This document shows, piece by piece, positions 1 to 11,074 of a stretch of DNA of 64,000 nt. The stretch spans positions 46,329,342 to 46,393,341 of the forward strand of contig OX104124.1 of assembly GCA_944474755.1 (NCBI GenBank), given 5' to 3'. The notes below the pieces were generated by a model. That model searched no databases. It was not told where the DNA came from and saw only the letters and a program-made list of their open reading frames with translations. This DNA comes from Limnoperna fortunei. Lineage: Eukaryota; Mollusca; Bivalvia; Mytilida; Modiolidae. Position 1 is the stretch's first letter. Each line of letters opens with the position of its first letter. The position numbers and the translations under genes were made by a program.

Positions 1-32
1 ACGTATCCTATAGGACCTATTATTAGACTAAC

Positions 33-202
33 CAATGAAATCTTTCGTTACTTTATTCTTGTTCTCGCGAGTATAAACGTAAATAAACGGCGTTCGGAAA
101 TCGCTGCTCATTTCATTTATAATAGATAACAGAACGTCCCTCTCTTCCACAGATATTAAAGTTCCCTGAACGCCGGTAATTTCTTCCTTCAGTCTATCTA
201 AC
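33..202 (-). CDS. Possible internal coding exon, unrecognised protein
   Basis: On the minus strand a 170-base stretch is open. It is preceded by a plausible acceptor (TATTTTAG) and followed by a usable donor (GTTAGT) at the exon end. The peptide is hydrophilic and mixed in composition (…LKEEITGVQGTLIS… and later …RTPFIYVYTREN…) and does not look like repeat translation. GC is higher than in the surrounding DNA, as expected of coding sequence. I do not recognise the domain and the neighbouring exons would lie outside the window. It could also be a chance open frame. Confidence 0.3.
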
Positions 203-210
203 CTAAAATA

Positions 211-1970
211 AATAATACACAACTCATTATTTTTCTGTATAGATCAGACTGAGTTGGGTAGATCCTTTGCTGCAATTTACCTATCTTGAATCCTGACCTG
301 ACAAGCAAATAAAAAAAGAATTGCATTCCATTGAAGACATATGTGATCTGCCTTTTAAAATATTCGTAAACAAGAGGTAGATGAGTTATAATAAAATCAC
401 TCGACAACATACAATACCATAGGATGAAGCTACATACAAAATATCAAACATGATGCAGAGTTGGAAGTGAAAGAATGGCAAATGATGTAGCTTTATATTA
501 AAAAGTTTTTCATGCTCAGAACATGAAACAATTTACTGAAATTGCATTGTACAGAAAAATGCTTGATGATCAATTTTTCAATCATAGTTGAACTGGAAAT
601 GATAAAAATTGCAAAACAAGATGGTATGGTATTAAGGTAAGATTTTTTAAATGGCTAAGTGTACAATGTACACCAATCAACAATTAACATGTTGGTGCTT
701 TTGACTGAGGGCAAGATTCAGTTGAGGATACAGAATTTCGGGTAATGGGTTAGGGGGGGATTCCTATAATCTTTTCAAAAAAGGGCCAACCTATCACCCT
801 CAAAATGTCCCAGACCCCTGCCCTCACCATTAAGGTTGACGACAGGTCGCTAATATACTGGGCTTCATGCCTGATTGCCAGGTCAGATTTTCTAAGCTGG
901 AAATTCGGAGAAACCCCACATGGACAAACCAAAGGAAGGTGTGACTGTCAGGAAACCCTGACACACATGAAAGACTCTACATGTATGGTCTGTATTGCTT
1001 TTTTAGTTAGCAAGACCATAGATAGAAGTAACACAGCTTCTAATACAGGAAAACCATATCAATATTGTGCCTTTACCATGTAACATTGGGGTACCCAGGT
1101 CTCCCATGACACCGACACTTTGGCCTGCTGTAAATAAACAACAGGAAAATAAAATCAAAATTTTTAAAGTGAGTAGTAGACCATATTTCAACTTCAACCA
1201 TAGCAGTTTATTTTGAAAAAAGCGCTAAATGCCGCAAATCCGAACTTTGAATAGAGTATCTTCCATGCATTGCAGATGGCACTCAGGGTACCCAAATCAC
1301 CCATGCAACTACAAACGAACGATATAGAAGAACGGTATTTACATGAACGTATGAAAAAATCTTTTGTTAATGTCATGTAGTCGTAAAAATATTCTCAATA
1401 GCCAGGTTTTGTAAATTCAGTTTCAACAATCCACCAAGTCCGTTGTTGTCTATATTTTTGGTGGTTTTTGAACGAGTTATCCGACTTTTTATTGGAAATG
1501 TAAACTAATAAAAGGCAGAAGTAAAATGCTGGAAAGTGAGAAAGTGATCACTATGAAACCCAATATTCTTAAGTAAGGTAGGGACATTGCAAGTTCTCAA
1601 TAAGACATTAACGGTAATTTCATAGTATCAAGGAAAAATTTATCTTGTCGTTTGGTCCGAGGTACACTCCGTGAGTATGTTGCATGCAAAGATAACATGG
1701 AAAATTAGTTTTTTCTGACTTAAAAACAACTATAAAATTTTGTAAATGATAATTTGTATTTTGTTTTTATTATCAGTTTTTGCGCTGTTATAGTGAAATG
1801 GCGCTGGTAAAATGTTTTTATTTATTTTCTCAAGCTAACTCCCCGGCGCATTTTTATGGTGCACTGAGCGATTTGGTTACCTCGATGCGTTACTGTTAAT
1901 AAATACTTACTTATGGGGTTTTAACGTCCATGACGTAAGACGGTCTCGCACGGACGTAAAGTTTATAAAT
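211..1970. other. Stretch without recognisable genes
   Basis: Short open frames here (for example 805-1083) have no splice or start context and no familiar motif. Two loosely similar segments containing GGTACCCA followed by CCCATG lie at about 1087-1107 and 1287-1307, 200 bases apart and in the same orientation, suggesting an old tandem duplication. Nothing else is supported. Confidence 0.4.
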
Positions 1971-2006
1971 ATGTGTTTGATTACAATAAGTATACAGTAT
2001 ACTAGT

Positions 2007-2503
2007 ACACTCGAATTTCGGCGATTAAAGTGTGTCGCTTTAATCACCAGGACACGGGGCTCAACTGCGAACAACATCAGGCATATCTACACTCGACTCG
2101 ACCTATACAAGTACTCTTTTGTACCAGCCACCATACTTTCCTGGAACTTCATTCCACCAGAGATTCGAGCAGCACCTACAGTGGACCAATTTCGACACAA
2201 CCTGGCTGACATCAGTGTGTCGTCTCTCATCCACTGTTAACTTAACCAGCTGTGTTTTTAACTGTACATATACTGCAATTTTATTGTACATAGCCGGATA
2301 TTGTAAGCTGTACGACAGGATCATTTACACTAAACACTGAGTTAACTCCTTACCGAAGGATGAATTTCGTTGAAACGCACTGTATTTTATTATTTAAGAG
2401 TCATTTGGTTAGAGCAATAAATGCACGATATTTTTGAAGTAATTAAGACTTGGGTTCATTGTTTACATTGCTGAATGAAGGAGAATCGCCGAAATTCGAG
2501 TGT
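2007..2503. repeat. Segment bounded by perfect 20-bp inverted repeats
   Basis: Bases 2007-2026 (ACACTCGAATTTCGGCGATT) reappear as an exact reverse complement at 2484-2503. The enclosed 497 bp include the tail of a LINE reverse-transcriptase ORF. The arrangement could be the termini of a small TIR element that captured or was entered by the LINE tail, or the relic of an inverted duplication. Confidence 0.6.
2053..2340 (+). pseudogene. 5'-truncated LINE 3' end (RT ORF C-terminus)
   Basis: The plus-strand frame ending at the TAA at 2238-2240 carries the signature found at the end of jockey/CR1-type reverse-transcriptase ORFs: Y-S-F-V-P, then W-N-x-(I/L)-P-P-E-I and a final x-F-x-x-x-L segment. 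About 60 residues of the family remain, so the copy is severely 5' truncated. About 100 bases of probable 3' UTR follow. It is in the opposite orientation to the larger LINE beginning near 2850. Confidence 0.6.
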
Positions 2504-2874
2504 GTGGACATACATATATTTTGCCTTTTTGGAGAGGGGCTTCCACCCTTTCAGTTCGGAATATGACAGATAAATGCTCACAATACGCACACAATAGTCC
2601 ATAGTGTTTTGAACTCTTGACAGAAATCGCTGTTCATCTGTGGAATTGCTGGCTGCCATCTGTTCTGTTCTGTAAGGAATTCCCTCCTTCCTCTCGATTC
2701 TCTGTGTTTGAATAGAGCAAAGCAAAGCTTGCGACATATTTATTCAGCTCTATAGCAAATGTCAGTACACTCACATCCACAAAGCCTGCTACTAGTATCA
2801 AAGATAAATAATGTATCTAATGCAAGAGAGGTGTTAAGGTTATGACTACTTCTAGAGCAATCTATAGGTTCATC

Positions 2875-3120
2875 TTAAAGTTGTTGAAGTTCAAGCATAT
2901 AAGGATAGCGTGTGGTTTGAAGAGCACTACATTCCATAATGAAATATTCTGTAGTTTTGGGTGAAGATTTACAGAGAAGACATGTTGGATCAACCGCTAT
3001 CGGGTTGAGTGATGCTCTGTTGCTTTGTAAATAGAATGTACCTGTTAGTGGCTTAAGTTTTACAGGTAGACGATTGATGTCTAGTTGTGATGATCTTATA
3101 CTTGCGAGAACAGGGTGCAT
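2875..3120 (-). pseudogene. LINE ORF2 C-terminal Cys-rich segment
   Basis: The minus-strand frame contains the T-G-x-x-Y/F-L-Q-S-N-R-A and D-P-T-C-L-L-C sequence followed by a second Cys about 18 residues on (M-E-C-S-A-L). This is the zinc-binding tail of jockey/CR1-type LINE polyproteins. It is in the expected position downstream of the reverse transcriptase. The frame is separated from the upstream piece by stops, so it is part of the dead element. Confidence 0.65.
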
Positions 3121-3639
3121 TTTGTTTGGAAATAGACTGTCTGAGAATATGAACTTAAGTGATTTGTATGTAGCTAATGCACTTTGATGTTGAGCAAACC
3201 AATTTTTTCCACAGTCTTCCGTACAAGGTTCTATCTTGATTTTATCATCGGATCATCCAGGATGTCATGTGCTGATGGAAGGTCATAGATAGCCAATATC
3301 CGTCTGATCTTGTTGAACCAACTAGAGTCGGTGAATCCACACATTGCCAGTTGTCTTGTGACTAGGTCTTTTTCCACTGAATTTTCCATGGATTTAGCCT
3401 GTTCTTTCCGTGTAGGCCTGCTTCCATAAGAATATACAAAAATATACATGGTTCTTCTGGCTTTCGAGATATTTTCTTCAATATGGATTGACATGGTTTT
3501 CTTAAATTCACTGTGATGAAAAGCGGTGTCAGGGTTGTTCATTGATTGGTTGCTGATAGTAAAAATGAATAGGTCGTTGCTTTTTTTGGTACTTGAAAGT
3601 ATCATGCTTTTGGTGGGTTTTAGCTTATATTTCTCTAAG

Positions 3640-4460
3640 TACTATAGTTTTCTACAGTTGTTATCATGGTCTGTAGATCGACTGGATTATTAGCTATTAA
3701 AGCTACATCGTCAGCACATGTTGGGGCACCACAGAAGATTGATCCAATGGTTGAGCCTAGCCCGCTACCTTCAAGTTGGTTGAGTACACTATTTATGTAG
3801 ATTTTGTAGAGGTCTTTACTCCCTGTCTGACTCCCTGTCGTATCATGAATGGTTCAGAGACAAGACCTTCCCATTTGATGGAGGTAAAGGGATTTCTGTT
3901 GAGCTCATTTATCAGTAGCCACATGGTGCCACATATACACCTGAGGTAAAGACTGTTATGGTTCACCACATCAAAAGCGGATTTGGCGTCCAATAAGGCG
4001 ACATAAACTGGAGATGTGTTGTCGAGTGTATCATTTATGGTTTCTAGTAGGATTAATGCACAGTATAGTGGTGATACTGCAGGGGTTAAATTCTCGTTGT
4101 GACCTATTTTGAACAAATTTCGATAATCTCCCTGATCAAATTTCTGAGTAGGATTTTCAATTACTGGAAGTACTGTAATATCCCGGTAGTTTTTCGCTTC
4201 ATTTGCAGATTCCTTTTTCTTAAATATTGGAGTGAACATGCCATGTTTCATGAAATCTGGAATTTTGCCTTTAGAGCACATGCCTTTATTAATTTGGTGA
4301 TAGTGAGAGTGAGCAGCGACCCTCCATAACTCACGTGTTCTGCAGTGATACCATATATAACAGATGATTTGTTAGTGTTTAGTTGTTGTATTGCATTTTG
4401 TACTTCAGTTGTGGCGAACTGCATAGGAGTACAATCTCTTTTACATATGTCTTCAATCAC
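3640..4460 (-). pseudogene. LINE ORF2 reverse transcriptase, broken
   Basis: In minus-strand order: an N-terminal RT segment with N-T-N-K-S-S…Y-G-I (near 4390), the F-x-P-I-F-K-K segment (near 4220), motif A with L-D-A-K-S-A-F-D (near 3980), the R-Q-G-V-R-Q-G segment of motif B (near 3830), and motif C read as C-A-D-D-V-A-L-I (near 3690). Motif C is in a different frame from A and B. The finger-palm order is normal for a non-LTR RT, but at least two frameshifts separate the blocks, so no enzyme can be made. Confidence 0.75.
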
Positions 4461-5033
4461 ATCTGAATCAAAGTCTCTGAGTTTGTCCCAATCTTGGTTT
4501 GTTTTGTTGGGATCTGGAGTAGCTAGCTGTTTGAAGTGATGGTTCCAACCTCTAAGTAACCACTTGTGTTGTATATTTGGTCTTCCACTAGCAATTCAGA
4601 CAGGGCAAACACTGTGCACCTTACTTTGTGTACTGACTAATTTGTGGAATGTTTTAGCATCCCTTTCTTTTGCATTCATAATCTTTGCAATGACTCATCC
4701 CTTTGCCTGGCTATCTCTTGGCGTCTAAGGTTTTTTTTGATCTTTCGAATTTGCATTGTATTTCCAGTGGATGGTTTATCCCCTAATTTCCAGTTGTTCA
4801 GTGCTCTTTTTTTTTTCTTTGAGGGCGGAATCTATTTATTCGTTCCAGATATATTGGTTCTTTTGTTTTGATTTGTTTGTTTTGGGCGCCACCTGTTCCT
4901 GTTCTTCCAAAATGATTTCCATCAACTTTTCTAATTTAAGGGTGTATATGTCTTGGTCTAGGAGGTTTTTCATGAGTTCCTGGCCGAGCGCATTTTGGTA
5001 TTGTTCTATATCAATTTATCCCATCTAACTTTT

Positions 5034-5256
5034 TGTTTTGGATTTGTTGCTCTTCAGTATGTATATTTTTAGCTCCATATGTGATCTCTAGTTCAATCAT
5101 GAGAGGATAGTGGTCTAATGTATTGTTGGGTAACATATCGAATCTACATTGTGTGTGAAGTTTACTAGCCAAGTGCGCGTGTAGAGCTTCCTGGTGCTGG
5201 TTTTAAGTCGCAGTTGAAGTCGCCACACAAGACAGGAGTACATCTGTCTACATACT
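5034..5256 (-). pseudogene. LINE endonuclease domain, C-terminal half
   Basis: The minus-strand sequence just below the MITE insertion encodes the G-D-F-N metal/catalytic motif of exonuclease-endonuclease-phosphatase domains (near 5220). Further down, in another frame, it encodes the T-L-D-H-Y-P-L segment (near 5110), equivalent to the S/D-D-H-x-P closing motif. Together with 6054-6302 this makes an APE-type LINE endonuclease. A frame break near 5165 separates the two motifs. Confidence 0.65.
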
Positions 5257-6053
5257 TACTGTAAAACAATAAAATTTCGCGATATAAACTTTCGCGGATT
5301 TCGCGAGAAGGTAACAAACGCGAAAGTTTGTATCCGCGAAAAGGTTTGGGAAAATGAATGATGAGGAATGGCGACACTACTAACGTCGTGTAAAATACCA
5401 AATGTGTGTGTAAACCCTTATTTAGAATTACTAAACTACGATTTCACAATGACAACTTCCGGTTGATAAAACAGTTATCTTTGTTAGGTTTTAATTAAAA
5501 TCTTATTATTTGTCTTTTATCGTCCTGTTATTGACATCTGTTTGGCACTTGAAAGGACGAATTAATTATTTAATTATGTCAGGTGTTAAAAGATCAAACG
5601 ACTTATTAGCCGTTATGCAAACAGCAATCTCTCTTGTAATTAAGAACTATGTACACCTACAGGCATGACAGGCCAAAAAAGTAAAACGGTTCATTAAATT
5701 GTCGCTGTAAAATTATTCTATTCAATGTACACGTGTTTAGATCTTTCGTTTTTATTTGTTTTACAAATAAAATATATTTAGTAAACTCAACTAAACTACA
5801 TGTACTTTAGTTTATGTTCACGTGAAACAGTCGGCTATAAAAATCGATCGACAATAAAAAAAACAGAAGACATCAGGACGACAACTCAAATATTTATTAT
5901 TTATTGTGTGCTCATTTTCTATACAAAGATCTGTAGATCCGTGAATATTTATTTTTTATGAAATCAATTTCTCGAAAGTTTGTATTCGCGAATCAGTCCA
6001 TTGAATACAAACCGCGAAAGTTTGCTTACGCGAATATTAATTGGTTTACAGTA
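5257..6053. mobile_element. TTCGCG-rich MITE inserted in LINE endonuclease
   Basis: The termini read TACTGTAAAACAAT at 5257 and, reverse complemented, TACTGTAAACCAAT at 6053, continuing to a TTCGCG block; about 25 bp are inverted with few mismatches. A TA dinucleotide is present at both edges, consistent with a TA target duplication. The element carries repeated CGCGAAAGTTT-type motifs near both ends and no ORF. The LINE endonuclease frame is continuous across the site when the element and one TA are discounted, which gives a clean record of the insertion. Confidence 0.8.
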
Positions 6054-6302
6054 TTTATGATTTTAAACACTTGGTCAAGACAATCTTTGAATTCATCATA
6101 TGCTGTTTTTGTGCATCTAGTTGGCATATAAACACATATCAATGTGATAGGTTTGGGTTTGATATCTAATTTGAGACAAACTATTCTTTCTGACCCGTCT
6201 TCTAGTTGTTCTACTAGATGATTCAGCTCGTTCTTCCACAATATGGCCACCCCCACCCATAGCATCTGGGTTTTTGTACCGATGGAATGGGGCTATCATC
6301 AT
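6054..6302 (-). pseudogene. LINE endonuclease domain, N-terminal half
   Basis: The frame shows G-V-A-I-L-W-K-N followed about 30 residues later by L-I-C-V-Y-M-P, matching the central strands of APE-type LINE endonucleases. The upstream part is shifted by one base at the run of G/C bases around 6247-6254, visible as a second overlapping open frame (6117-6302). The MITE at 5257-6053 ends the domain. Confidence 0.65.
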
Positions 6303-7239
6303 CGACTGATTTGATTCAGCAGAATGTGTTATGAAACATGTTTATAAAATTAGCCTTCTCAAAACTGAACAGCCAATGTTCTTGCAGGCAAATAAAATCG
6401 CTTAAATCTAAAATATCCTTGATACAAGGACTGGTATTATATACATTTTTACAGTTAAAAGTAGAAATACGCAATAGATTTGAGGTGGCTATATCACTCC
6501 TAGAGTTGATTGGCTCATCCCTAAAAAATGAAGTCTCATGTCTGTATCTTGATCTGTTGAGACTGGTATTTTGTTTAAAGTTGGAGTGTCTAGGTTAGTG
6601 CAGGTGTGTTGAACCTACTCATGTTCCTTATGCGATTCTGGTGATTCAGTATTGTCGTGTTCAATATCAATTTGAGACTCAGACTTTCCTTATTGATTGT
6701 GGTCCATTTGTGATTCCAGCGATAAACTGTAGCCCTGTTCAATTTCTATTTGGGACTCTACCATTCCTTCCATGTTGTCAGGAGGTAGTTGTAGACCTGA
6801 ATTTACAGCTGTTTGACTATCAACTGTCTCTCCTGAGCTTGTATTGGAGTATTGGCTATTGACTTGTGGGGTAATTGGGTGATAATTTTCTCGCATATTC
6901 GTATCCTTGTGATTTTGATATGTAGGTGGTTGCGGTCTATGGTGCATTGGAGGTATGATACTGATGAATGGCTGAATAGTAACTGTGCCACTGTATACAT
7001 TTGAGTACTGTAGAGGAGTAACGTATCTATTATGAATATAATGTGGAGGTCTAACTGGTTGAAGTTATAATGGTTGTAGTACTTGATATGGGGCTGGATA
7101 GATGTGCGCCTTTGATTGATTTTAAAATGCAACCTCAAGGGAATGCATACGTTTCTGGATGGATTGTATCTCTCTATCGTGCATCTGTCTATACAGCAGA
7201 CGGGTGTTTTCAATATGAGTGATTCGATCGTTCAGCATA

Positions 7240-7725
7240 TTATGCTCCAGTGTGAAGATTTTGTTGTAAACTACTGGTGCACGCCTGATAAATCGAGTGG
7301 GTTGTGTTGAACATGCTTGGTGGTATATTTGGCAGTTGATTACTTATATTGGTGTTTTCAGCGTGTATAGTAGAGTGTTGTGTCTTTACTTCAGTGTGAG
7401 CGTTCTCAACTAGTTTCATTCGTAGTATCTTGTTCGTATTTTCTAGCTCTTTAATTTTTGATTCCATATTCATGGCATAAGCCTTAAGTCGTGATTGATC
7501 TTTCGTTACGTCATTTAAGGCAGCCTTTTCTATCTTGATATCCTCCTCCATTTTCTTTAGCTTTGCTTCTCTTTGCCTTATATCCTTGTCACTTGATTTT
7601 GTTTGACTAGGTCTTTGTATAGGATTTGCTGTTGGTGTCGGAGTTGAAGAAAGTGAGCTTGATGAGCAGATGAGTGTAGATGAGGTACTATTTATACTAA
7701 CAGGATCTGGCTGTGATACTGGCAT
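7240..7725 (-). pseudogene. LINE ORF1 coiled-coil region
   Basis: The peptide begins with a Ser/Thr/Pro-rich linker, then a charged helix rich in K, E and L with heptad-like spacing (K-L-K-K-M-E-E-D-I-K-I-E… and I-K-E-L-E-N-T-N-K-I-L), and ends in a Gln/Asn/Thr-rich stretch. LINE ORF1 proteins commonly trimerise by such a coiled coil. It lies directly after the zinc-finger frame, separated by a stop near 7725-7800. Confidence 0.5.
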
Positions 7726-7801
7726 CTGTACAGTTGGATTTAAAGCTAGGATGGGTGTGGTTGGTACAACTGTAGTAGAAGGTTACTTTGATTTGAAGTT
7801 A

Positions 7802-8308
7802 TTAGTCTGATTGACTCGACAGATAGTTCAATATAGATGGTAAGGGTAAAGCTTTATCAGCTCTACTATTATTGGATTCTTCTTCTAATAGACTAGCTGC
7901 ATGGGTTTCGATTCTATTAGCGATAGCCTGCATAGAGTTGGAAGTAATAGGCATGGTTCGTTTTGGAGCATAGTTTTCTAAGTTTGTGGTGGGGTTATTA
8001 TTACAGGCAACACAAATGTATGGTGTTTTGTTTTCCTTGTCCTCCACTATTTCTATTTGTGCCTTGGTTAACTTTTCACAGTGGTAATGAACCCATAACC
8101 CACACTTCTCACACTTGAGACCTCTTGATTGAAGATTTCTCTTACATTTCATACATGGTGCCTTTTCTTCGCTTGTTGTGGATGTTAAGGTTTTCAACTG
8201 CTGTTGATGTTTATCCCTGTTTTCATATTGTAGTATTAGCTTATCACATTCAGCCCTAATTTTAGCATTTATTCCTGCATATCCCTTGATTTTATCCATT
8301 TTCTCCAC
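7802..8308 (-). pseudogene. LINE ORF1 PHD/RING-like zinc-finger region
   Basis: The peptide of 168 residues has a Cys/His array typical of PHD fingers: C-M-K-C, then C-E-K-C, then W-V-H-Y-H-C and finally C-V-A-C. The conserved Trp before the His fits the family. PHD-type fingers occur in ORF1 of several invertebrate CR1/jockey-like LINEs, where they probably help bind RNA or chromatin. The position between the N-terminal frame (8390-8710) and the coiled coil supports the ORF1 assignment. A cellular PHD protein is less likely given the intronless, broken context. Confidence 0.6.
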
Positions 8309-8389
8309 TATTTGGTGTAGGATATCGAAGAAAGTATGGTGGTTGGCTCCGTTTACTTCTATTCTACATTGGGTGTTGTATAGATTTAT

Positions 8390-8710
8390 TCAATATTGTT
8401 GTATATTGGTTAGGTTATCTAATATTGCCATTGAGACGGATACAACTTTGCCTTTATGGTCTGCTGTTGGATAAAATTCAACATGAATGATTTCATATGA
8501 TTTGTATAGCTCTGTCATGATCCGAGTAAAGTGCAGGTAGGCCGCCGGTGTAAGAGACAGTATGATGTTTCCATGCTTATATTCAATCTGTAGGTCGGAT
8601 GTTCTTGCAGTGGCATCAGACAGTTTTTCCAGCGCTTTTCTCTCATTGAGCATGTAACCCTTAAATGGGGTATTTACTTTGCTTGGGGTAAAGATCTGTG
8701 TGGTAATCAT
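8390..8710 (-). pseudogene. LINE ORF1 N-terminal segment
   Basis: A 106-residue minus-strand frame starts with ATG at 8710 and stops at 8390, about 80 bases before the zinc-finger frame in a different phase. It carries no motif I recognise. It is placed in ORF1 by position, orientation and the absence of any other gene signal. Confidence 0.4.
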
Positions 8711-8794
8711 TCCTGTTGGGGGGGCTCATGATTATCAGAGTGAGTTGGTACAGATAACTCCGGCCCAGATGCTAAATATACTGACTGATATGAT

Positions 8795-9222
8795 ACGGAG
8801 TGGTGAGTTCCACTCTAACCCTTAATGTGGATCTAGAACAGTTGATTTTAATGTCCCTTTAGCTACCTATGAGTTGGTACAGAGTGAAGAAATCCACTCA
8901 AACACAGCGTGTTGTAAGGTATAGTAAATTAATGTACTGTATGGAAGAATTTAAGTTGGTAAGTTGCCCTGATACTGACTAGTTCATATTGAGTAGTAGA
9001 GTGGAGAGTTTCATTCAAACTCTGGGTGTTTAAGATAAAGGTGCTTAACTATAAATAAAAAATTTGAATTGGTACAGAGTGGTGCGTTCCACTCTAACCC
9101 AAGAGGAATGCAAGTAAATTTACGTATAGTACTTAGGTATATAATTTATAATTCAGAGTGGTGAATTCCACTCTAACTCAGCAGAGATGAGATATGGTAC
9201 AGAGTGGTAGATTACACTCCAG
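8795..9222. repeat. Series of six dispersed short hairpins
   Basis: Six related segments occur at 8795-8821, 8878-8902, 8997-9022, 9073-9100, 9153-9180 and 9197-9222. The best copies contain CAGAGTGG, a loop of about six bases, then CCACTCT, so each can fold into a 7-bp stem. Spacing varies (83, 119, 76, 80, 44 bases) and the spacer sequences are unrelated. The series lies just upstream of the minus-strand LINE ORF1. Confidence 0.7.
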
Positions 9223-9489
9223 TCCTGGACGATGCGGGACAAATTAAAGTTGATGCTTTAGTGTTTAAAATAGTAAAATATCTTGTGGGTAGTTTAAAAA
9301 CAAGAGTTAAAATCTAAAATCTAATCTCGATTTGGTTTGCAGGTTGTAACCACAAGTATATTCTATATTCGATTCATAAAAATTGGCTCGAATTCTAAGG
9401 ACTAAACACCAAGGAGGCTAAAAGGATAAAACCCTGGCAGAGTAAAAAATTTAAAACATAAAGTATTGTATAAATTTTTTTTCTGAAAG

Positions 9490-10103
9490 TTAGAGAGGCC
9501 AGCAATCCTCATATATTTGGTATTTTATATTTCTAAGCCATGCCCTCGCTAGGTGGAAGTCGGGGTGTATGCCACCCTTGTATAAATTGAAAGCGGTTTT
9601 AATGGTGGTGTTGCGTGGCCCTTTTTTAGTTTTTGGATTTCTGTACAAATCTCTGTTCAGGTCAGGAACTACTTGGTTTAGACTCTTGTTCAGATCTTTT
9701 GTGAGCGTGTTGAGATTTAAAATCCTGTTAAGAAGCTGTTTGTCTTGCTCTTGGTACACAGAGAGGTCTTTCTCAGCTTGCTTCTTTTTGGTTTGCCTAC
9801 TAGCAACTGTTTGGTTCCACCTCCAGATCGAGTAGATAGGCGTAGTGATAAAACTTATTTTACAGTTTGGATGGCTGGCAATCAAATCAAAAGCTCTTGT
9901 ATAACATCTGATAGTCTCACTTGACTGGTCTTCTGGGAGAAGGGAGATGGTGCTGCCCTTCTCTTTTGTGGTGTTGTCACATGTACCGTGTCAAAAGTAT
10001 AGGTGGATGTTGCTGCCAAATAGTCGAAGCATGGTGCTGAGGTTTTGCTCCAACCAGGCGATGGCGTCTTTTGTAGTCCTGCCTTTCTGGCACCACCACA
10101 CAA
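9490..10103 (-). pseudogene. SGNH-hydrolase-like mobile-element ORF, frameshifted
   Basis: Two overlapping minus-strand frames (10103-9882, then 9885-9490) together resemble the C-terminal part of SGNH/GDSL-esterase-like proteins that occur in mobile-element ORFs of bivalves. The key block is G-G-I-H-P followed by L-A-x-x-W-L-R. It is the equivalent of GDSL block V, where D-x-x-H normally supplies catalytic residues; the Asp is not obvious here. The N-terminal GDS block is not visible. The switch of frame at 9882-9885 and absence of a complete fold suggest a dead fragment. Assignment is tentative. Confidence 0.4.
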
Positions 10104-10259
10104 TGTTGTTTTGAACCGTCGAGGTTACCTGAGCTTTAAGGTAGTCTCCCTTACTTTCAGAGAAGATTACTGGTATGAACAGTTTTTGGGATGTATGAGG
10201 TATTTGGATGGCTTGGTGCTCCGAAATATATTTAGTAAGCTTGGTTACACTTATTAGGA

Positions 10260-10870
10260 ATTATGGTAAAAGTATAGGAAGTATATGATAATGATTAAGC
10301 AGGTTATAGGATTATAAGGGGTTGACTGTTTTCCCGCCAAATTTCTCACGAGTATTTACAGGTCCGCCATATTGGTCACAAATTCAGTTTATTTTAATAT
10401 CGATATGATCTGACAAAATATCTGATATATATTTAAGTAATAAATTGGGACGATAGTCAATTCAGGATCAAATCTATATTTATAATTCAAAGCGGGTGTC
10501 AAACGAAACCAGAACTCATCGCACAAGTCGCAGAAAAATGATAAAATGAGTAAAACATATAAAATACGGTGCGTAAAAAATATATATGTACAGTGACACT
10601 AATCGATGAGTTCACCAAATTTTAAACTTAACTATATGTGTGTGAATGTACAAAATGTTGAAAAATTATTCCTGTGCAAAATGTGCTGCCTCCATCTTGG
10701 TGACTCGATCTGGCATTGTTGTTATGTAAATGGCACGAACATGGCTATTGTAAAATACCCCGTTATTGGCTAACGACAATTTTTTAAAAAGATATCCCTT
10801 ACGTTCTCTATTTCAAATCGTCTCTAAACTAATGTTTTTATGTAAAGTTTGAGAAAATACAGTCATATGC
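10260..10870. other. Stretch without recognisable genes
   Basis: AT-rich sequence with no supported ORF, RNA gene or clear repeat. Isolated segments such as GTCCGCCATATTGG recall decayed transposon ends but have no partner nearby. Confidence 0.4.
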
Positions 10871-10884
10871 ACATATATCGTTAT

Positions 10885-11020
10885 TTTAACATGTATCGTT
10901 ATACTTTATAGAAGTATTATTATACTTTTGAAAAATATCATTATACTTTTCAAAAGTATCATTATATTTTTGAAAAATATCATTATACTTTTGAGATGTA
11001 TCATTATACTTTAACAAGTT
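10885..11020. repeat. Palindromic AT minisatellite, left arm
   Basis: About six units of roughly 22 bp built on TATCATTATACTTTT follow each other. The units are themselves nearly self-complementary (AAGTATAATGATACTT type). Related units in the opposite orientation lie beyond the LINE at 12410-12560, so the two arrays form a large interrupted palindrome. Confidence 0.65.
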
Positions 11021-11074
11021 TAACTATACAAGTAGGAAGTAAACTGATACATTTTTGAAACACTCAGACATAAC

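Larger units (their letters stand above)
2850..9350 (-). mobile_element. Decayed non-LTR retrotransposon with ORF1 and ORF2
   Basis: Reading the minus strand, the following appear in the correct order for one LINE: an ORF1 with a PHD/RING-like zinc finger (8308-7802) and coiled coil (7725-7240), an AP-type endonuclease (6302-5034, split by a MITE), a reverse transcriptase (4460-3640) and a C-terminal Cys/His segment (3120-2875). Several frameshifts and stops interrupt both ORFs, so this copy cannot be autonomous. The 5' limit is uncertain: ORF1 begins at 8710 and the hairpin series at 8795-9222 may be its 5' UTR. The 3' end lies near 2850. Confidence 0.75.

Noticed and set aside
2456..2737. 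93-residue minus-strand ORF
   Set aside because: No recognisable motif, crosses the 20-bp inverted repeat, and has no gene context.
8795..9222. CRISPR array interpretation of spaced hairpins
   Set aside because: Spacer lengths vary from about 18 to 90 bases, repeats are degenerate, and the context is eukaryotic and LINE-rich.
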